In this document: in pieces, positions 33,073 through 44,578 of the stretch
Numbering within the stretch: the first letter of the stretch is position 1
How the letters are laid out: every line of letters starts with the position of its first letter
Source of the DNA: Crotalaria pallida
Lineage: Eukaryota > Streptophyta > Magnoliopsida > Fabales > Fabaceae
Length of the DNA: 64,000 nucleotides
Direction of reading: 5' to 3'
Assembly (NCBI GenBank): GCA_037953625.1
Contig: CM075653.1
Span: 99,551,639-99,615,638 of the forward strand
Position numbers and translations under genes: made by a program
The notes under the pieces: generated by a model
The model's database searches: none
What the model was told of the DNA's origin: nothing
Seen by the model: only the letters and a program-made list of their open reading frames with translations

Positions 33073-36000
33073 TCACGCCGAGCACACACTGGATTCATCC
33101 AGAATGCCGAGCTCACGTCGAATTTTATAAAAAGTTTCCCTCGGCAATGGTTTTCTAAACACATCAGCTAATTGATTTTCAGTGCTAACAAATTCAATGA
33201 TACAGTCACCTTTTTTAACATGATCTCGTAGAAAATGATGCCTAATTTCAATGTGTTTTGTTCGTGAGTGATACACTGGATTCTTGGTTAGATTGATTGC
33301 ACTAGTATTGTCACATTTGATAGGAATGTGATCTAAAATTAAGCCAAAGTCCGACAGCTGTTGTTTCATCCAAAGGATTTGAGCACAACAACTACCAGCA
33401 GCAATGTATTCGGCTTCAGCTGTTGATAGGGCAACGCAAGCTTGCTTTTTAGAAAACCATGACACAAGGGCACTGCCGAGCAAGTGACATGTTCCGCTTG
33501 TGCTTTTTCGGTCAAGCTTGCACCCAACAAAATCTGAATCCGAATACCCAATCAAACTAAGATTGGCATCCCTCGGATACCATAGGCCAGTGTTCACAGT
33601 TCCTTTTAAGTATTTAAAAATTCTTTTAACCGCCGAAAGATGAGATTCTTTGGGATTAGCTTGAAATCGAGCACATAAACAAACACTGAACATAATATCA
33701 GGTCGAGATGCAGTCAAATATAAAAGACTTCCTATCATGCCTCTATATTTGCTTACATCTACGGCTTTACCTGACTCATCCTTGCCGAGATAGTTGGAAG
33801 CGCTCATGGGAGTGGCAGCTTTTTTGCAATTTTCCAACCCGAATTTCTTGAGGAGTTCCTTGCAATATTTTCCTTGATGCACAAAAGTTCCACCCTCAAC
33901 TTGCTTTACTTGCAGCCCAAGGAAGAAGGTGAGTTCTCCCATCATTGACATTTCGAATTCACCTTGCATTAATTCAGAGAACTTCTTGCAAAGAGACATG
34001 TTAGTAGCACCGAAAATTATATCATCAACATAAACTTGTACTAACAATATGTCCTTTTTGGATTTAAAAATGAATAGAGTTGTATCCACCTTTCCTCTTT
34101 CAAACCATTTTTCAATTAGAAATGAGCTCAACCGATCATACCATGCTCTTGGAGCTTGTTTCAGACCGTAAAGAGCCTTTTTCAATTTATACACATGGTT
34201 TGGGTATTCAAAATTTTCAAAGCCAGGAGGTTGTTTTACATACACTTCTTCATTTATAAAGCCATTTAAGAACACACTCTTTACATCCATTTGGTAAAGG
34301 GTGAAATTCATAATAGATGCAAAGGCGAGCAAAATTCGGATTGCTTCAAGTCTAGCAACTGTAGCGAAGGTTTCATCATAATCGATACCTTCCTCTTGGT
34401 TGTAGCCTTGAGCAACTAATCTCGCTTTGTTTCTTATAATTAAGCCTAATTCATTTGTTTTATTTCTGAAAATCCATTTTAAGCCGATTATCGTATGATC
34501 ATTGGGCCGAGGAACCAATTCCCAGACATCATTTCTGATGAATTGATTCAGTTCCTCTTGCATAGCAATTGCCCAGTGTTCATCTTCAATGGCTTGATCG
34601 ATCGAATTAGGTTCAATTTGAGAAACAAATGAAACAAAATTGCAAAAATTCTGAATAGAACGACGAGTTAAAACTCCCTTAGACATGTCGCCGAGCACAT
34701 TCTCTATTGGATGGTCCTTGACTCTCTTCCAGGATTGGCTGAGCTCAAAATGCTCTGCTTGGCTAGGATTGAGTTCGAACTGATCATTATGCTGTTGGCT
34801 CGGACTGAGTTCAGTTTGGTCCTTGTTTGTTCTGCTCGGATCAAGCTCGTTCCTCCGATCTATGTCTTTAGCAGCTTCATCCTTTTGAGCTCTTTCAGTT
34901 GTTGTGCTTGGATCGTGTTCGGCCATAGGCTGATCCTCTCTATCTGCATAACTAACATTGTCTCTCCGAGGAGACTCATCAAATACCACATGTACGGACT
35001 CTTCCACAGTGGAGGTCCTTTTGTTAAAAACTCTAAATGCTTTACTGTGAGTAGAATACCCCAAAATATTCCCTCATCGGCTTTAGAATCAAATTTGCCG
35101 AGATGCTCTTTTCCATTATTTAAAATGAAAACTTTGCAACCAAATGCATGGAAATGAGAAATTTTTGGTTTTCTACCCTTGTAAAGTTCATATGGAGTTT
35201 TCTTTAAAATTGGTCTGATGAGGATGCGGTTCATTACATAGCAAGCTGTGTTTACCGCATCGGCCCAGAAATAATGTGGCAAATTGTATTCATTTAGCAT
35301 GGTTCGGGCTAGCTCTTCAAGAACTCTGGTTTTCCATTCCACAACTCCGTTTTGTTCGGGAGTTCGAGGAGCAGAAATTTGATGTTCTATGCCGAGCTTA
35401 GAACAAAACTTGTCGAATTTGTAGTTCTCGAACTCACCACCATGGTCTGTTCGGATTACAACTACTTTTTGGTTTGATCGGTTTTGGAGTTGCTTGACAA
35501 GCTCTTTAAAGTTGTCAAAAGTATCACTTTTTGATTTTAAAAATAGAGTCCAGGTAAATCTGGAAAAGTCATCTACAATAACTAAGGCATAGAGATTGCC
35601 ACCAAAGCTTTTGACTTGTGATGGTCCAAACAAATCCATGTGTAACATTTCCAGGGGTCGAGTTGTTGAGACCATCAACTTAGATGTAAAATCGTTTTTC
35701 TTTTTAGTCGGTTTGCACTTCTTGCATGAGGAGCAAACCCCTTCAATATTAAAATTTAGCTTTGGTAAACCAATCACTAAGTCTCTTGATTGTAGTTTCT
35801 TTAACTGATTTACATGTATATGAGCTGTCCTTCTATGCCATAACCATGTATCACTATATTTGCTAACCATGCATGTGGTTACCAAAGAGGTGATTTCATT
35901 CAAATCAACCAAATAAGTATTGTTATATCTTTTTCCAACAAATTTGACAGAGTTGTCCTCGTCACTTTTAATAATGCAATGAGCAGAGGTAAAAACAACA

Positions 36001-36269
36001 TGGTTACCAATATCACACAGTGGGCTAATACTTAGAAGATTATGTTCTAGCCCTTTTACAAGTAAAACGTTATTGATAACCAAGTTGGTAGAATTGCGGA
36101 TTTTACCTTCACCCAAAATTTTACCTCGGTTGTTATCACCATAAGTGACGTAGCCCTTATCCGAATGTGAAAGTTTAATGAATAAGTTTTTGTTCCCCGT
36201 CACGTGCTTCGAGCAGCCACTATCAAGGTACCATCTGCTCTCTTTTGCTCGGAAGCACACCTGCATCAC
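33073..36269 (-). pseudogene. pol: Sirevirus B pol (protease-integrase-RT-RNase H), one frameshift
   Basis: Copia-order polyprotein on the minus strand. The first frame (36269-34860) has protease WYLDSGCSKHVTG, a GAG-pre-integrase HHCC segment and integrase with HMDLFG, RTDHGGEF and NGVVE. The usual ERKN is EWKT here. A one-base loss in a T-run near 35064 shifts the frame. The second frame (35064-33073) carries reverse transcriptase with YVDDIIFG and RNase H with STAEAEYIAAG. Between integrase and RT there is a repetitive stretch of ELxPS-like units (about 34700-34850). Pol lies one base forward (+1) of the gag frame. The frameshift makes this copy non-functional. Confidence 0.9.
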
Positions 36270-36276
36270 AAAAACA

Positions 36277-38271
36277 TTACTTCTTTGATTCGGGTACCCA
36301 AAATATTTTGGGCCCCTGGGGGTTAGCAGTTGGTTCTTTCTTCTTAACTACCCAAACAAAATTGCCCTTAGCTACACCATAACGTCGGATTCTGCATTCA
36401 TTTGGTGTATGACCATGAAGACCACAGTAAGAGCAGCTCGGGTTTTTCGAGTTATGAAAGTTTGAGACGTATCCGAGCTTCCTTGCTGTTTTCTTCTTGG
36501 TCTTAGTGTAGCCTAACCCAGTTTTGTTTGAATAGTTTCTCTGTTCGGCTAACAGCCTATCAAACAAACCATCACTCTTGTTGATAGTAGCACTTTTAAA
36601 TTTTAGTTCAGAAATTTCTTTCTCATATTTAGTGCAGCAGCCAAGATTTTCATTTTTCAATTGAGTGATAGTGTTTTCCAATGACTTGTTTTTGCTTTTC
36701 AGAGTTTCAATTGAATTTTCCAACTCAAGAACTTGCTCTTTATAGTTTGAAAGATTCTGTTTCAACTTAATGAAATTTTTAGCAAGCTTCTTGAATTCGA
36801 TTTGCATTTCAAGATAAGCAGAATACAATTCATCAATGTCATTGAATTCAGATTCAGAGTCATAATCGGAAGTCGAGGTTACCTCGGTGTTTTTATTTTC
36901 GGACACTGATCGACTACCTGAGGTTTCCTCGCTGTGTTTGCCCATTAAGCATTTGAAATTTGATTGTTGCATTGTTGAGCCAAGTGCCGAGCTAGATGAG
37001 TCTTCTTGATCGGCATATCTGAGATTTAAATATGGTTTCTCATCTTCACATTCCGAGCAGGAGTCATATACAGGAAGGTCTTGATCAATTCTGAGTACAG
37101 AGCTTGATACTTCCTTTTCACAGTTCGAGCATGATTCTTGCTCGGAACTAGTTTGGCTTGGGCTTCTGAACACAGTTTCCCTTCCCATCAAGCACAAAAT
37201 TGCTTTCTCTTCTTCGTCGGCTGAACTGGAGCTTGAGCTGGTATTGTTGTTGGGTGCATCCCATACTATGTAAGCTCTCTTCTTCTTGTGGTCCTTGTTC
37301 TTCTTCATTTCTTCACCACTTTGCTTTTGCAATCTTGGACAGTATGTTCTAATGTGTCCCGCTTCACCACACTCATGGTATCTAACTCGGTCTTTTGAAC
37401 TTGAGCCTTTGTGGTGAGTGTTTTTGGTATCTCTTGCTCGGTTTATGAAGTTCTTTTTCCCTTTGAAAAATTTGCTGAACTTCCTGACCATGAGACCAAA
37501 GTCTTCCTCATCCATGTCCGAGCTGGACTCATCTTCAAAGGATTCTTTGGCTGCCTTTATAGCAGCTTTGAGAGAAATTCCCTTTTTCTTCTTATCAGAT
37601 TCTTCATGCATGGTCAGTCTGCCGAGCTCCATCTCATGCTCTTGCAGTTTGCCGAACAAAGTGGCTATGCTCATTGTGTTCAAGTCCTTAGCTTCCATAA
37701 TGGCAGTAACCTTTGGCTGCCATTCTCTGCTAAGACATCTAAGCACTTTGTTAGTTATCTCGACATTTTGAAATGTTTTGCCGAGAGCATTTAGATGGTT
37801 AATGATATAAGTAAACCGCTTCTGCAAATCATTTATATTTTCGTTTGGCAGCATTCGAAATAACTCATCTTCATGCATCAGAGTGTTTAGCCTTGCTCGT
37901 CTGACCTCACTTGTCCCCTCATGAGTAAGTTGTAGAATATCCCACATTTCTTTTGCAGATTTGCAACTAGATACTCTAAAAAATTCATCATAGGACAAAG
38001 CTGAGGTGATGATATTTTTGGCTTTTAAATCAAAGGATACTTTTCGTTTATCATCATCATCCCAACTTTCCCATGGGATTTCTACAACTTCTTCATTGAT
38101 TTTTCTTTTAGGGACAAATGGCCCACTTTCAATAGATTTCCAAATTTCCATATCTATGGCTTCAATGAAAATTTTCATTCGAGCTTTCCAATAGGCATAA
38201 ACCTCACCATTGAATAGTGGAGGTCTATTTATGGAAGAGCCTTCACCTCCGAAGGGATTGTTAGCAGCCAT
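36277..38271 (-). CDS. gag: Sirevirus B gag (664 aa)
   Basis: Uninterrupted frame from ATG 38271. It has a capsid region (YWKARMKIFIEAIDMEIW near residue 30; UBN2-like to about 200), a lysine-rich linker, then a first zinc knuckle reading YHECGEAGHIRTYC. There the first Cys of the CCHC motif is Tyr. An acidic serine-rich stretch with KRAYIVWDAP follows, then a long coiled coil (about 470-560) and an intact second knuckle CSYCGLHGHTPNEC. The long C-terminal extension with a coiled coil is typical of Sirevirus gag. Ends FWVPESKK before TAA. Confidence 0.9.
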   Translation of the reverse strand: MAANNPFGGEGSSINRPPLFNGEVYAYWKARMKIFIEAIDMEIWKSIESGPFVPKRKINEEVVEIPWESWDDDDKRKVSFDLKAKNIITSALSYDEFFRVSSCKSAKEMWDILQLTHEGTSEVRRARLNTLMHEDELFRMLPNENINDLQKRFTYIINHLNALGKTFQNVEITNKVLRCLSREWQPKVTAIMEAKDLNTMSIATLFGKLQEHEMELGRLTMHEESDKKKKGISLKAAIKAAKESFEDESSSDMDEEDFGLMVRKFSKFFKGKKNFINRARDTKNTHHKGSSSKDRVRYHECGEAGHIRTYCPRLQKQSGEEMKKNKDHKKKRAYIVWDAPNNNTSSSSSSADEEEKAILCLMGRETVFRSPSQTSSEQESCSNCEKEVSSSVLRIDQDLPVYDSCSECEDEKPYLNLRYADQEDSSSSALGSTMQQSNFKCLMGKHSEETSGSRSVSENKNTEVTSTSDYDSESEFNDIDELYSAYLEMQIEFKKLAKNFIKLKQNLSNYKEQVLELENSIETLKSKNKSLENTITQLKNENLGCCTKYEKEISELKFKSATINKSDGLFDRLLAEQRNYSNKTGLGYTKTKKKTARKLGYVSNFHNSKNPSCSYCGLHGHTPNECRIRRYGVAKGNFVWVVKKKEPTANPQGPKIFWVPESKK

Positions 38272-38324
38272 TCGGTTTCCTCAAGGATCTTTTCGAAAAA
38301 GTTTTTACACTCGATCTTTCGACC

Positions 38325-38338
38325 GAGCTCTGATACCA
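38325..38338 (-). other. Primer-binding site, Sirevirus B
   Basis: Minus-strand TGGTATCAGAGCTC two bases after the 5' LTR end at 38341; complementary to initiator Met-tRNA. Confidence 0.9.
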
Positions 38339-38340
38339 CT

Positions 38341-40068
38341 TGTTGGAAACCAACAAGAGGCCTAACAATTGAGTAGAGGGGGTGAATAGGAGATTGAAGC
38401 TAATATGACAATTTTTCGATTTATTGAAAACTTAACTGAATGTTGTTCAGGTTTGAAAATAAATGTCGAGCAATAACCGAGCAGACAGGGTTAAATGATT
38501 AACCAATTAGATGAACAGATTGGTTAATCGGTTAACCGAGTTGCTTCGAACCCGAGCTTTGAGAACAACACTCAAGGCCGAGCTACAAGACTAACGATTA
38601 AAAACTTGAATGCTCGAAATACAGCGGAAAACACTTAAGCAAATACTGCAACGGAAAGCGATAAAGAAATAAAATGAACACCCGAGATTTATCCTGGTTC
38701 ACTCTCACCCTGAGAGCTAGTCCAGTCCCCTCTAAACCTTTTAGAGAGCTTTCACTAAAAAATCGATTTTCTGGGTTACAGAAGGATTTACAAGAGACTA
38801 CCCCTCTACACCTATCCAGTCAAACGAGTGTACCAAACTCGTGACAAACTACCCACAACAAATCGATGACCAAAGAACCTCTTTGGAACCTTTTCAACAC
38901 GGAAAAGCTTTCTCGATCAGAGACCAGCTTTTCACACCACCAAAATACAATGAAGAATATAATGAACGATGATGGCTCCAAATCGAAACACTCTTCGAAT
39001 GAGTATGAAAGTATGGAATTCAAGAGTGAGACAATTTTTGTGAAGGGTAATCACAGTGAAGAAATAAGTTGAACTTAGAGTTAGGATTTGAAAGTTTAAA
39101 TCTCTAAGTTCTTGAGAAGATTCAAATGATCTTCTTCTCTGTGAGTTTTTAAATTCTGCTCTGTTTTTCGAAAGAGAATGAAATTGAGGTTCAAAGAAAA
39201 TTGTTCAGTATATTCTCTCTCAAAACCATTATTAGTAACCGTTGAAAACTCCCCCCTTTTATAAGCTCCTCTCCTTTCCAGAGAAGAAAGAGAGAGAACG
39301 AGCTGTACGGAAAGCAATGGGGTTTCCAACGGCTATATTCTGAAAAGCAGAGCAGTGATGGTGACCCTTCACCAACCTTTTACTTTAACTCATTTTGAAT
39401 TTCAAACTTATTACTTTGTTGGAGTTAAAATCCTAGACTTTCTACCCAGACTCAATGGTAATAAAAAGTACGGACAAGCTGAGCAGAGTCTGAAGGTTGA
39501 AGATGATGTGTTGTTGAAGAGTAAACAAAGTTTGCCGAGCTTGATCTTTGTTCGAGCTTGATCTTGGATTTGTGTTGCCGAGCTTGAACTTCGTTCAGGT
39601 TTGGCAATCAGACTTGAGCTTCAAAGAACAGATCCAAGTTTTGACCTTTGCATAAGGCTCGTGCTTAATCCGAGCTTATTGATCTCTCTGATGCTGTGGT
39701 TTCTTTCAACATTCCGGGTGTGTGCCGAGTCAACCATCATCCGAGCTAACTGCCTTGGAGTAAAGAGCTGAGCTAGTCACTCTTGAATGAACTTAGGCCG
39801 TGATCAAGAGCCGAGTCCAAAAACCGAGCTAAAGGCTCAAATGCTGGCTTGCTGTAAGTAGCGAAGAAACCCAATTTTCCGAGCTTCTGCCTTTGGCGGA
39901 ACACACGCAAAACTGAGTTTGACGCGTTTGATCTTGACCCCAAGCCGAGCCTATCAAAATCTCTTTTAGATTGCCGAGCGTATTTATTTGACATCATCAA
40001 AAGCTCTTTGATTCTACAATCTTTGGCGAGCGTATATTTGACATCATCAAAAGCTCTTTGATTCTACA
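38341..40068 (-). mobile_element. Sirevirus B 5' LTR
   Basis: 1,728 bp, colinear with 30615-32343. The TATA box TATAAAAG is on the minus strand near 39256-39265. Transcription would proceed leftward into gag. Confidence 0.95.
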
Positions 40069-40345
40069 TGTTTTATGTCCAGTGATGATATTATTTTCCG
40101 AAACTATAATTTTTCCGCGTACTCTGATAAATAATAAACGAGTTCGGTAACAACAAGGGTTTTACAAATATTTGATAATAATTTCAATACCGAATTCAAA
40201 GTATCTTTGAAAGATATGTTTAGTTTGAGAATAATTATAAAGGAAAAATTTTATACCTTATTTTTCCAATAATATCAAGTCCATATTATATATGTTCAAT
40301 TATATTTTCTTATAAGATATTTTAATCCAAGAACGTCACAGATTA

Positions 40346-40979
40346 CATCATTCTTTGGGCGTGGTTTCACAATAAACCCATCAACTGGGGATGGTACGTG
40401 CTATATCATATAAGAGAAACCGCAAACAAAGTCAGACGCTCAATCGACCGAGATATGGAACTGAAGACCACCAGACTTCCATATGCCACACTAATTACCC
40501 TGATTCTTAAACGCTTCAGAGTGCCATTAAATGAGGAATCAAGAACTGTTCCGACTGCTGATATGTGCATGGATGCCACCTTTGTTGGTAACATGGGTTG
40601 GAACTGGCTGGAAGGACGGGGTTGGAGACCCAAGATTATGCGTCGAGAGCGCAAGTCGGCGATGGACAATGAACTTGAAGATGATCAAGATCAAGCACAA
40701 GCACCAGCTCATGATCTGGATCTTCCTCCACTTCAAGCTATCTTGCCACCAGACCACATTCCTCCCTATATGCAGACCTTCATGGATGATGTCCGGGGCT
40801 ACATGCAACGATCTGACGATCACATGTGGAGACATGAAGCCCACAGGCTTTCAGTTGACAGTGGCCTTGCTCAGCTTACTACAGATATGCAGAATATGAA
40901 CATGAGCATGGAAATAATGCAGTGGGATATCTATGATTTGAGGCATCAGCATAGGGAACCCTTCAATCGTGGCTTATAG
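40346..40979 (+). pseudogene. Sirevirus A env-like gene, C-terminal part
   Basis: Resumes the frame broken at 24268, in phase after the GATTA duplication. It contains the rest of the plant-transposon-protein region (WLEGRGWRP near 40610), an acidic DQDQAQAPAHD stretch and a predicted coiled coil up to the TAG at 40977-40979. The homologous complete gene is 59046-60347. Placement between pol and the 3' LTR is where Sireviruses carry an env-like gene; membrane segments are not evident in this part. Confidence 0.75.
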
Positions 40980-41243
40980 CTTGTGGCACCGCACTTGACT
41001 TGAACTCTATTGCTTTTATCTATTGCTTTTTGAACTCTGTTATATTTTTGCTACCTTTCCTGACCCCCTAGTATTTAACAATTGCATAACTGTTTCTGAT
41101 TCTGGTTTTGATACTTTTGGAATATATCTGGATGTTTTGGTTTGATTTCTCATGACAATGGTTTAATTATTTTGATATCATTATTATGTTTCAATCTTGA
41201 GGTATCGTTTAATTTTTATGAGGTTATGCCACCTTTTTAATGT

Positions 41244-41514
41244 TGTCAAAAGGGGGAGAATATATGTGTTGTGCAAAACAGGAACATGAACAGAACAGAT
41301 AACAGGATACAGGGGGAAAGCAAAGAAAAAGCTATCATAAGTTTAGGGGGAGCTTGAGCTAGCTCTTGAGCTTATGTTATGAGAGCTTATGATTTTATAT
41401 GCTCATGATTTGTGTGTATAGCATGATAATGCATATTTTCCAATTTGATATATTATTGTCTATGTACTAACATCTGTTTTGCAGAGAATGTTTGACATCA
41501 TCAAAAAGGGGGAG
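41244..41514 (+). other. Multiple polypurine tracts, Sirevirus A
   Basis: AAAAGGGGGAGA near 41247, AGGGGGA near 41311 and 41346, and the terminal AAAAAGGGGGAG at 41503-41514 next to the 3' LTR. Repeated polypurine tracts are a known Sirevirus signature. Confidence 0.85.
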
Positions 41515-43169
41515 TGTTGAGAATCATGTTCCCCATGATGATATTTTGATGATGACAACATGAACTTAATTATGTATATAGGTACATGGATGATGTCTTG
41601 AAGATTGTGCGTGCTTATAGTATTCAACCTTTTACGGTTTAGAGTTTTTATGAAAACAATAATTAGGCTAAGGCGCTCAAGTTAATTTTAATTTTGCCAT
41701 GATATGATGATGCTTTTTCGTTTTGAAAATTAGAAGAAGAATCTTTTTATAACCTTTGCTCCTGTAAATTCTTTTTAGAAAACCTTTGCGAAAACTTTTA
41801 CGAAAACCTCTGGTTACAAGCTTTTTATGAAAATCTATTTTTAAGTTGAAGTAATCGATTACTCCTTTGAAATAATCGATTATCTTCTGCAAAATTTGTA
41901 ACCTGAGAGTATGTAATGGATTACTTAGCTTCCTGTAACGGATTACTCTGTTGGACTGGTTATCTAAGGGTAAGTAATCGATTACATGAAGATAATAATC
42001 GATTATCTTTGATGTTGCAATCTTTCTTTGAAAATCAGTGAGTAGGTAATCGATTACCCAGACCAAAGTAATCGATTACTGATGCTGCAGCTTTTGAAAA
42101 TCATTACCAGAGAGCAGGTAATCAATTACCCTTTCCCAAGTAATCGATTACTCAAATTCAAATTTTGAAAAACGTGCTGAAATCAATTTGATTATCAAAA
42201 TGATTTATTTCCTTAATTGGTTGATCACGTTTTTGATTTTTAAAAGGCTCTTCTTCTTCATTTTAAAAAAAGTTCCTAACTCTTCTCCATTATTCTTCAT
42301 TGTTTCATCTTTTTGGAAAAATCTTTTTTTTTTGGAGAATCATCATCATCATCATCATCTTCTTCACTCTTTTCTAAAAGACAAAAATCTTGAGTGTGCC
42401 TTAGTGCTAAACATTGTTATAGGACTTTGATTGTTGTATCCGCTCTAATCTAGAGAGCATTATTGATTTTTGCACCAAATTTCTTTGTAATCCTTTTTAT
42501 CTGTAAGGGGAGTGTAACACTTAGATTTTAGGGAGTGTTATCCCTTAGTTTGAACGTGTGTCGCGTTCGTAGGGTGAGAAAACCCTTGTGTTTGGGTATT
42601 GCTAGACGAAAGGTGGGTCACCTAGTAGTAAGGCTATCTGGGAAATTTAGGAAGGGTCTTCCTAGTTGTTTGTATCGAGGTCCCTAGAGAAAGGAGGTTA
42701 CTAGTAGCGTGCGGGGTGCTCTTTGCTTGTATTTGGGGCTGGTTGTCCCTCTTTCAGTTATTGAAGAAAAGCTCAAGCGGGTCGCTTGGGGACTGGACGT
42801 AGATCTTTCGCTGGAAAGGCTGAACCAGTATAAAAACACCGGTGCACATATTTTCTATCCCTTATCTCTTTACGTTTCTCAATTCTATTTTGTGTTAATT
42901 ATATTTTCTCAAATAAAGCTATTTTCTTGTTTTAAATTATTTAGCGCGAGTGTTGTGTTTTAGTTGTTTATCCGTTCGATCTCGCGAATAATAGTTTTCA
43001 ATATTAATATAAATATATCGTTTCATTTGCGCTTAAAACGTTTTCAATCGTTCTTTAAGTCTTCCGCAACGTAAAATCTCTTTAATCTTTTTAAGAACGT
43101 TTTGAATCGATCGTTTTCCAATGTTTTTCTAAACACCCCCCTCTTGGGTGAAGGTTGCCAATCCTAATA
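41515..43169 (+). mobile_element. Sirevirus A 3' LTR
   Basis: 1,655 bp, colinear with 18775-20431. The last bases are TAATA rather than TAACA, and no copy of the 5' flank TCAAA follows. Confidence 0.92.
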
Positions 43170-43663
43170 GTAGTTATTTTTGGTAATAAATAAGACCAGA
43201 GGGTCCGACCCTATTTATAAGACCCTTTTGCGGTTTTTTGTAACAACCCAAATTTTTAATCCCTGATTAATGAAAATTTAATTATAAAGTTTATTTATGA
43301 TTAATTATTCTTAGTTTAATCTTTGATTAATTATGGAGTTTGTGTGAATATTTGATAAGTGAGAATGCATGAAAAATAATTTGATAATTATTATTATTAT
43401 AAGGTTTTTGCATATTAGTCCTTGTTTTAGGACCTAGAGGTAATATTAGGAAGGTTTTGGAGGGAAAAGAAATAAAATATTTATTTTTCAAAAATTGGTC
43501 AAAAGACTCGAGTCTTTCTGCAAAGACTCGAGTATTCTGAGCAGCAAAGCACGAGTTAGTGCGTTTGTTGAGTCACCACTCGAATACTCCTCAAGTTGAC
43601 ACGAAATCAGCTCATGAACACGTCCCTGATGTCGTGTCGAGCTGCATGACTGCTTGGCCTAGC

Positions 43664-43670
43664 TATATAA
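43664..43670 (+). promoter_or_regulatory. TATA box, family X copy 3
   Basis: TATATAA about 425 bp from the unit start, at a position equivalent to the TATA boxes in the other two copies. Confidence 0.55.
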
Positions 43671-44578
43671 GCCCATGGTTGATGAATCAACCAACTATTT
43701 TTTCCATTTTCGTGAAAATTCGAGTGTTAGGGTTCGTAGCTTTCTCTCTTTGATTCTCTACCATTTCTAAGTGCTAAGACGAAAACCATACACCATTGTA
43801 AAGCTCACATCACAAGCTTTACAAAGACGCAAGAATCGTGAGTTGAGGTTGAGTGTGTGTGGAGTAGTGAACTTGCAAAGTGAGGGCTCTTTTCTGTCAA
43901 AGTGCAGTTCCTGAAGCTTGGGGCTGAATTTGGAGCAAGATTACGGTAAGTATAAGCACCCTCTTAAACTCAAAATTGTCCCTATCTCTAGTTCATGTTG
44001 CAGAGAACATAATCTAACCATTTTCCCCAACTTTTATGCATGATTTGAATGTCAATTAGTGTGGTTTTGAACCCCTGCTGAAACTGTCATGCATGTTCGG
44101 GTCTGAAGTGGTTAGAGCTTTTGGTTGCTTTTCTCTGTGGAGATTTCATTCAAACAAGACCTAGATGTAAGGGGAAATCTATACATTCACTAGAATAAGA
44201 TTAACATGCTTTGTTTTTAATTAGAGAGTCACCATGAGACTCTAAGGGCATATATTGAAATAGGATTATGACATGGAGGCCTCTCTGAGCTTAAACTTTG
44301 ATTTGAACAAACTCAATATGTTGCATGTGTGCTGTATGAACACTGTTTTCATGCCAAATGTGAGTGGAATTGATTTTGGTACTTTAAGTTGCATAAAATG
44401 TGGTTTTTATGCATAATTGATGTTTGGATTTGATTCTCTATGATTTAATGTAATATCAGTATTGAGACATGTTTAAAATGTGCAAACAAAGTTCTGTTAA
44501 TAATTGATTTAAGTTAAAATTGGTAAGAATTGAAAATGGCATGTAAAAACCCAATTATAGTGTATCTGCTGTCAGGAG

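Larger units (their letters stand above)
30615..40068 (-). mobile_element. Sirevirus B, TSD TGTTT
   Basis: A 9,454-bp Copia element on the minus strand with LTRs at 38341-40068 (5') and 30615-32343 (3'). The target duplication TGTTT is present at 30610-30614 and 40069-40073. It encodes gag and pol and has no env-like gene. It sits in the tail of family X copy 2, a few bases from the broken end of Sirevirus C. The two LTRs differ at roughly 28 sites by eye, about 1.6%. Confidence 0.95.
24269..40340 (+). mobile_element. Family X LTR-type unit, copy 2, TSD GATTA, with nested Sireviruses
   Basis: Starts TGTAACACCCCTAATTTTG at 24269 and ends AACGTCACA at 40340. GATTA is present at 24264-24268 and 40341-40345, and the interrupted gene continues in phase across it. 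Family X sequence proper is 24269-27327, about 30600-30614 and 40074-40340, roughly 3.3 kb. The rest is Sirevirus fragment C and Sirevirus B. Landmarks: TATA box 24663, first exon-like segment to 25179, donor-like AAG/GTAAGG, AACCGGTTA palindromes, hairpin array 26313-26516, acceptor-like TGTAG at 26741, short coding segment to 26897. Confidence 0.88.
18775..43169 (+). mobile_element. Sirevirus A: non-autonomous Copia element with nested insertions
   Basis: Bounded by LTRs at 18775-20431 and 41515-43169 in the same orientation. It has a Met-tRNA primer-binding site, a degraded gag (20531-21979), an env-like gene (23568-24268 plus 40346-40979), several polypurine tracts and no trace of protease, integrase or reverse transcriptase. 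The env-like gene is split by the family X unit 24269-40340 and everything nested in it. The 5' flank TCAAA is not repeated after 43169, where the LTR ends TAATA instead of TAACA. The 3' end therefore appears damaged or recombined. Confidence 0.88.
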
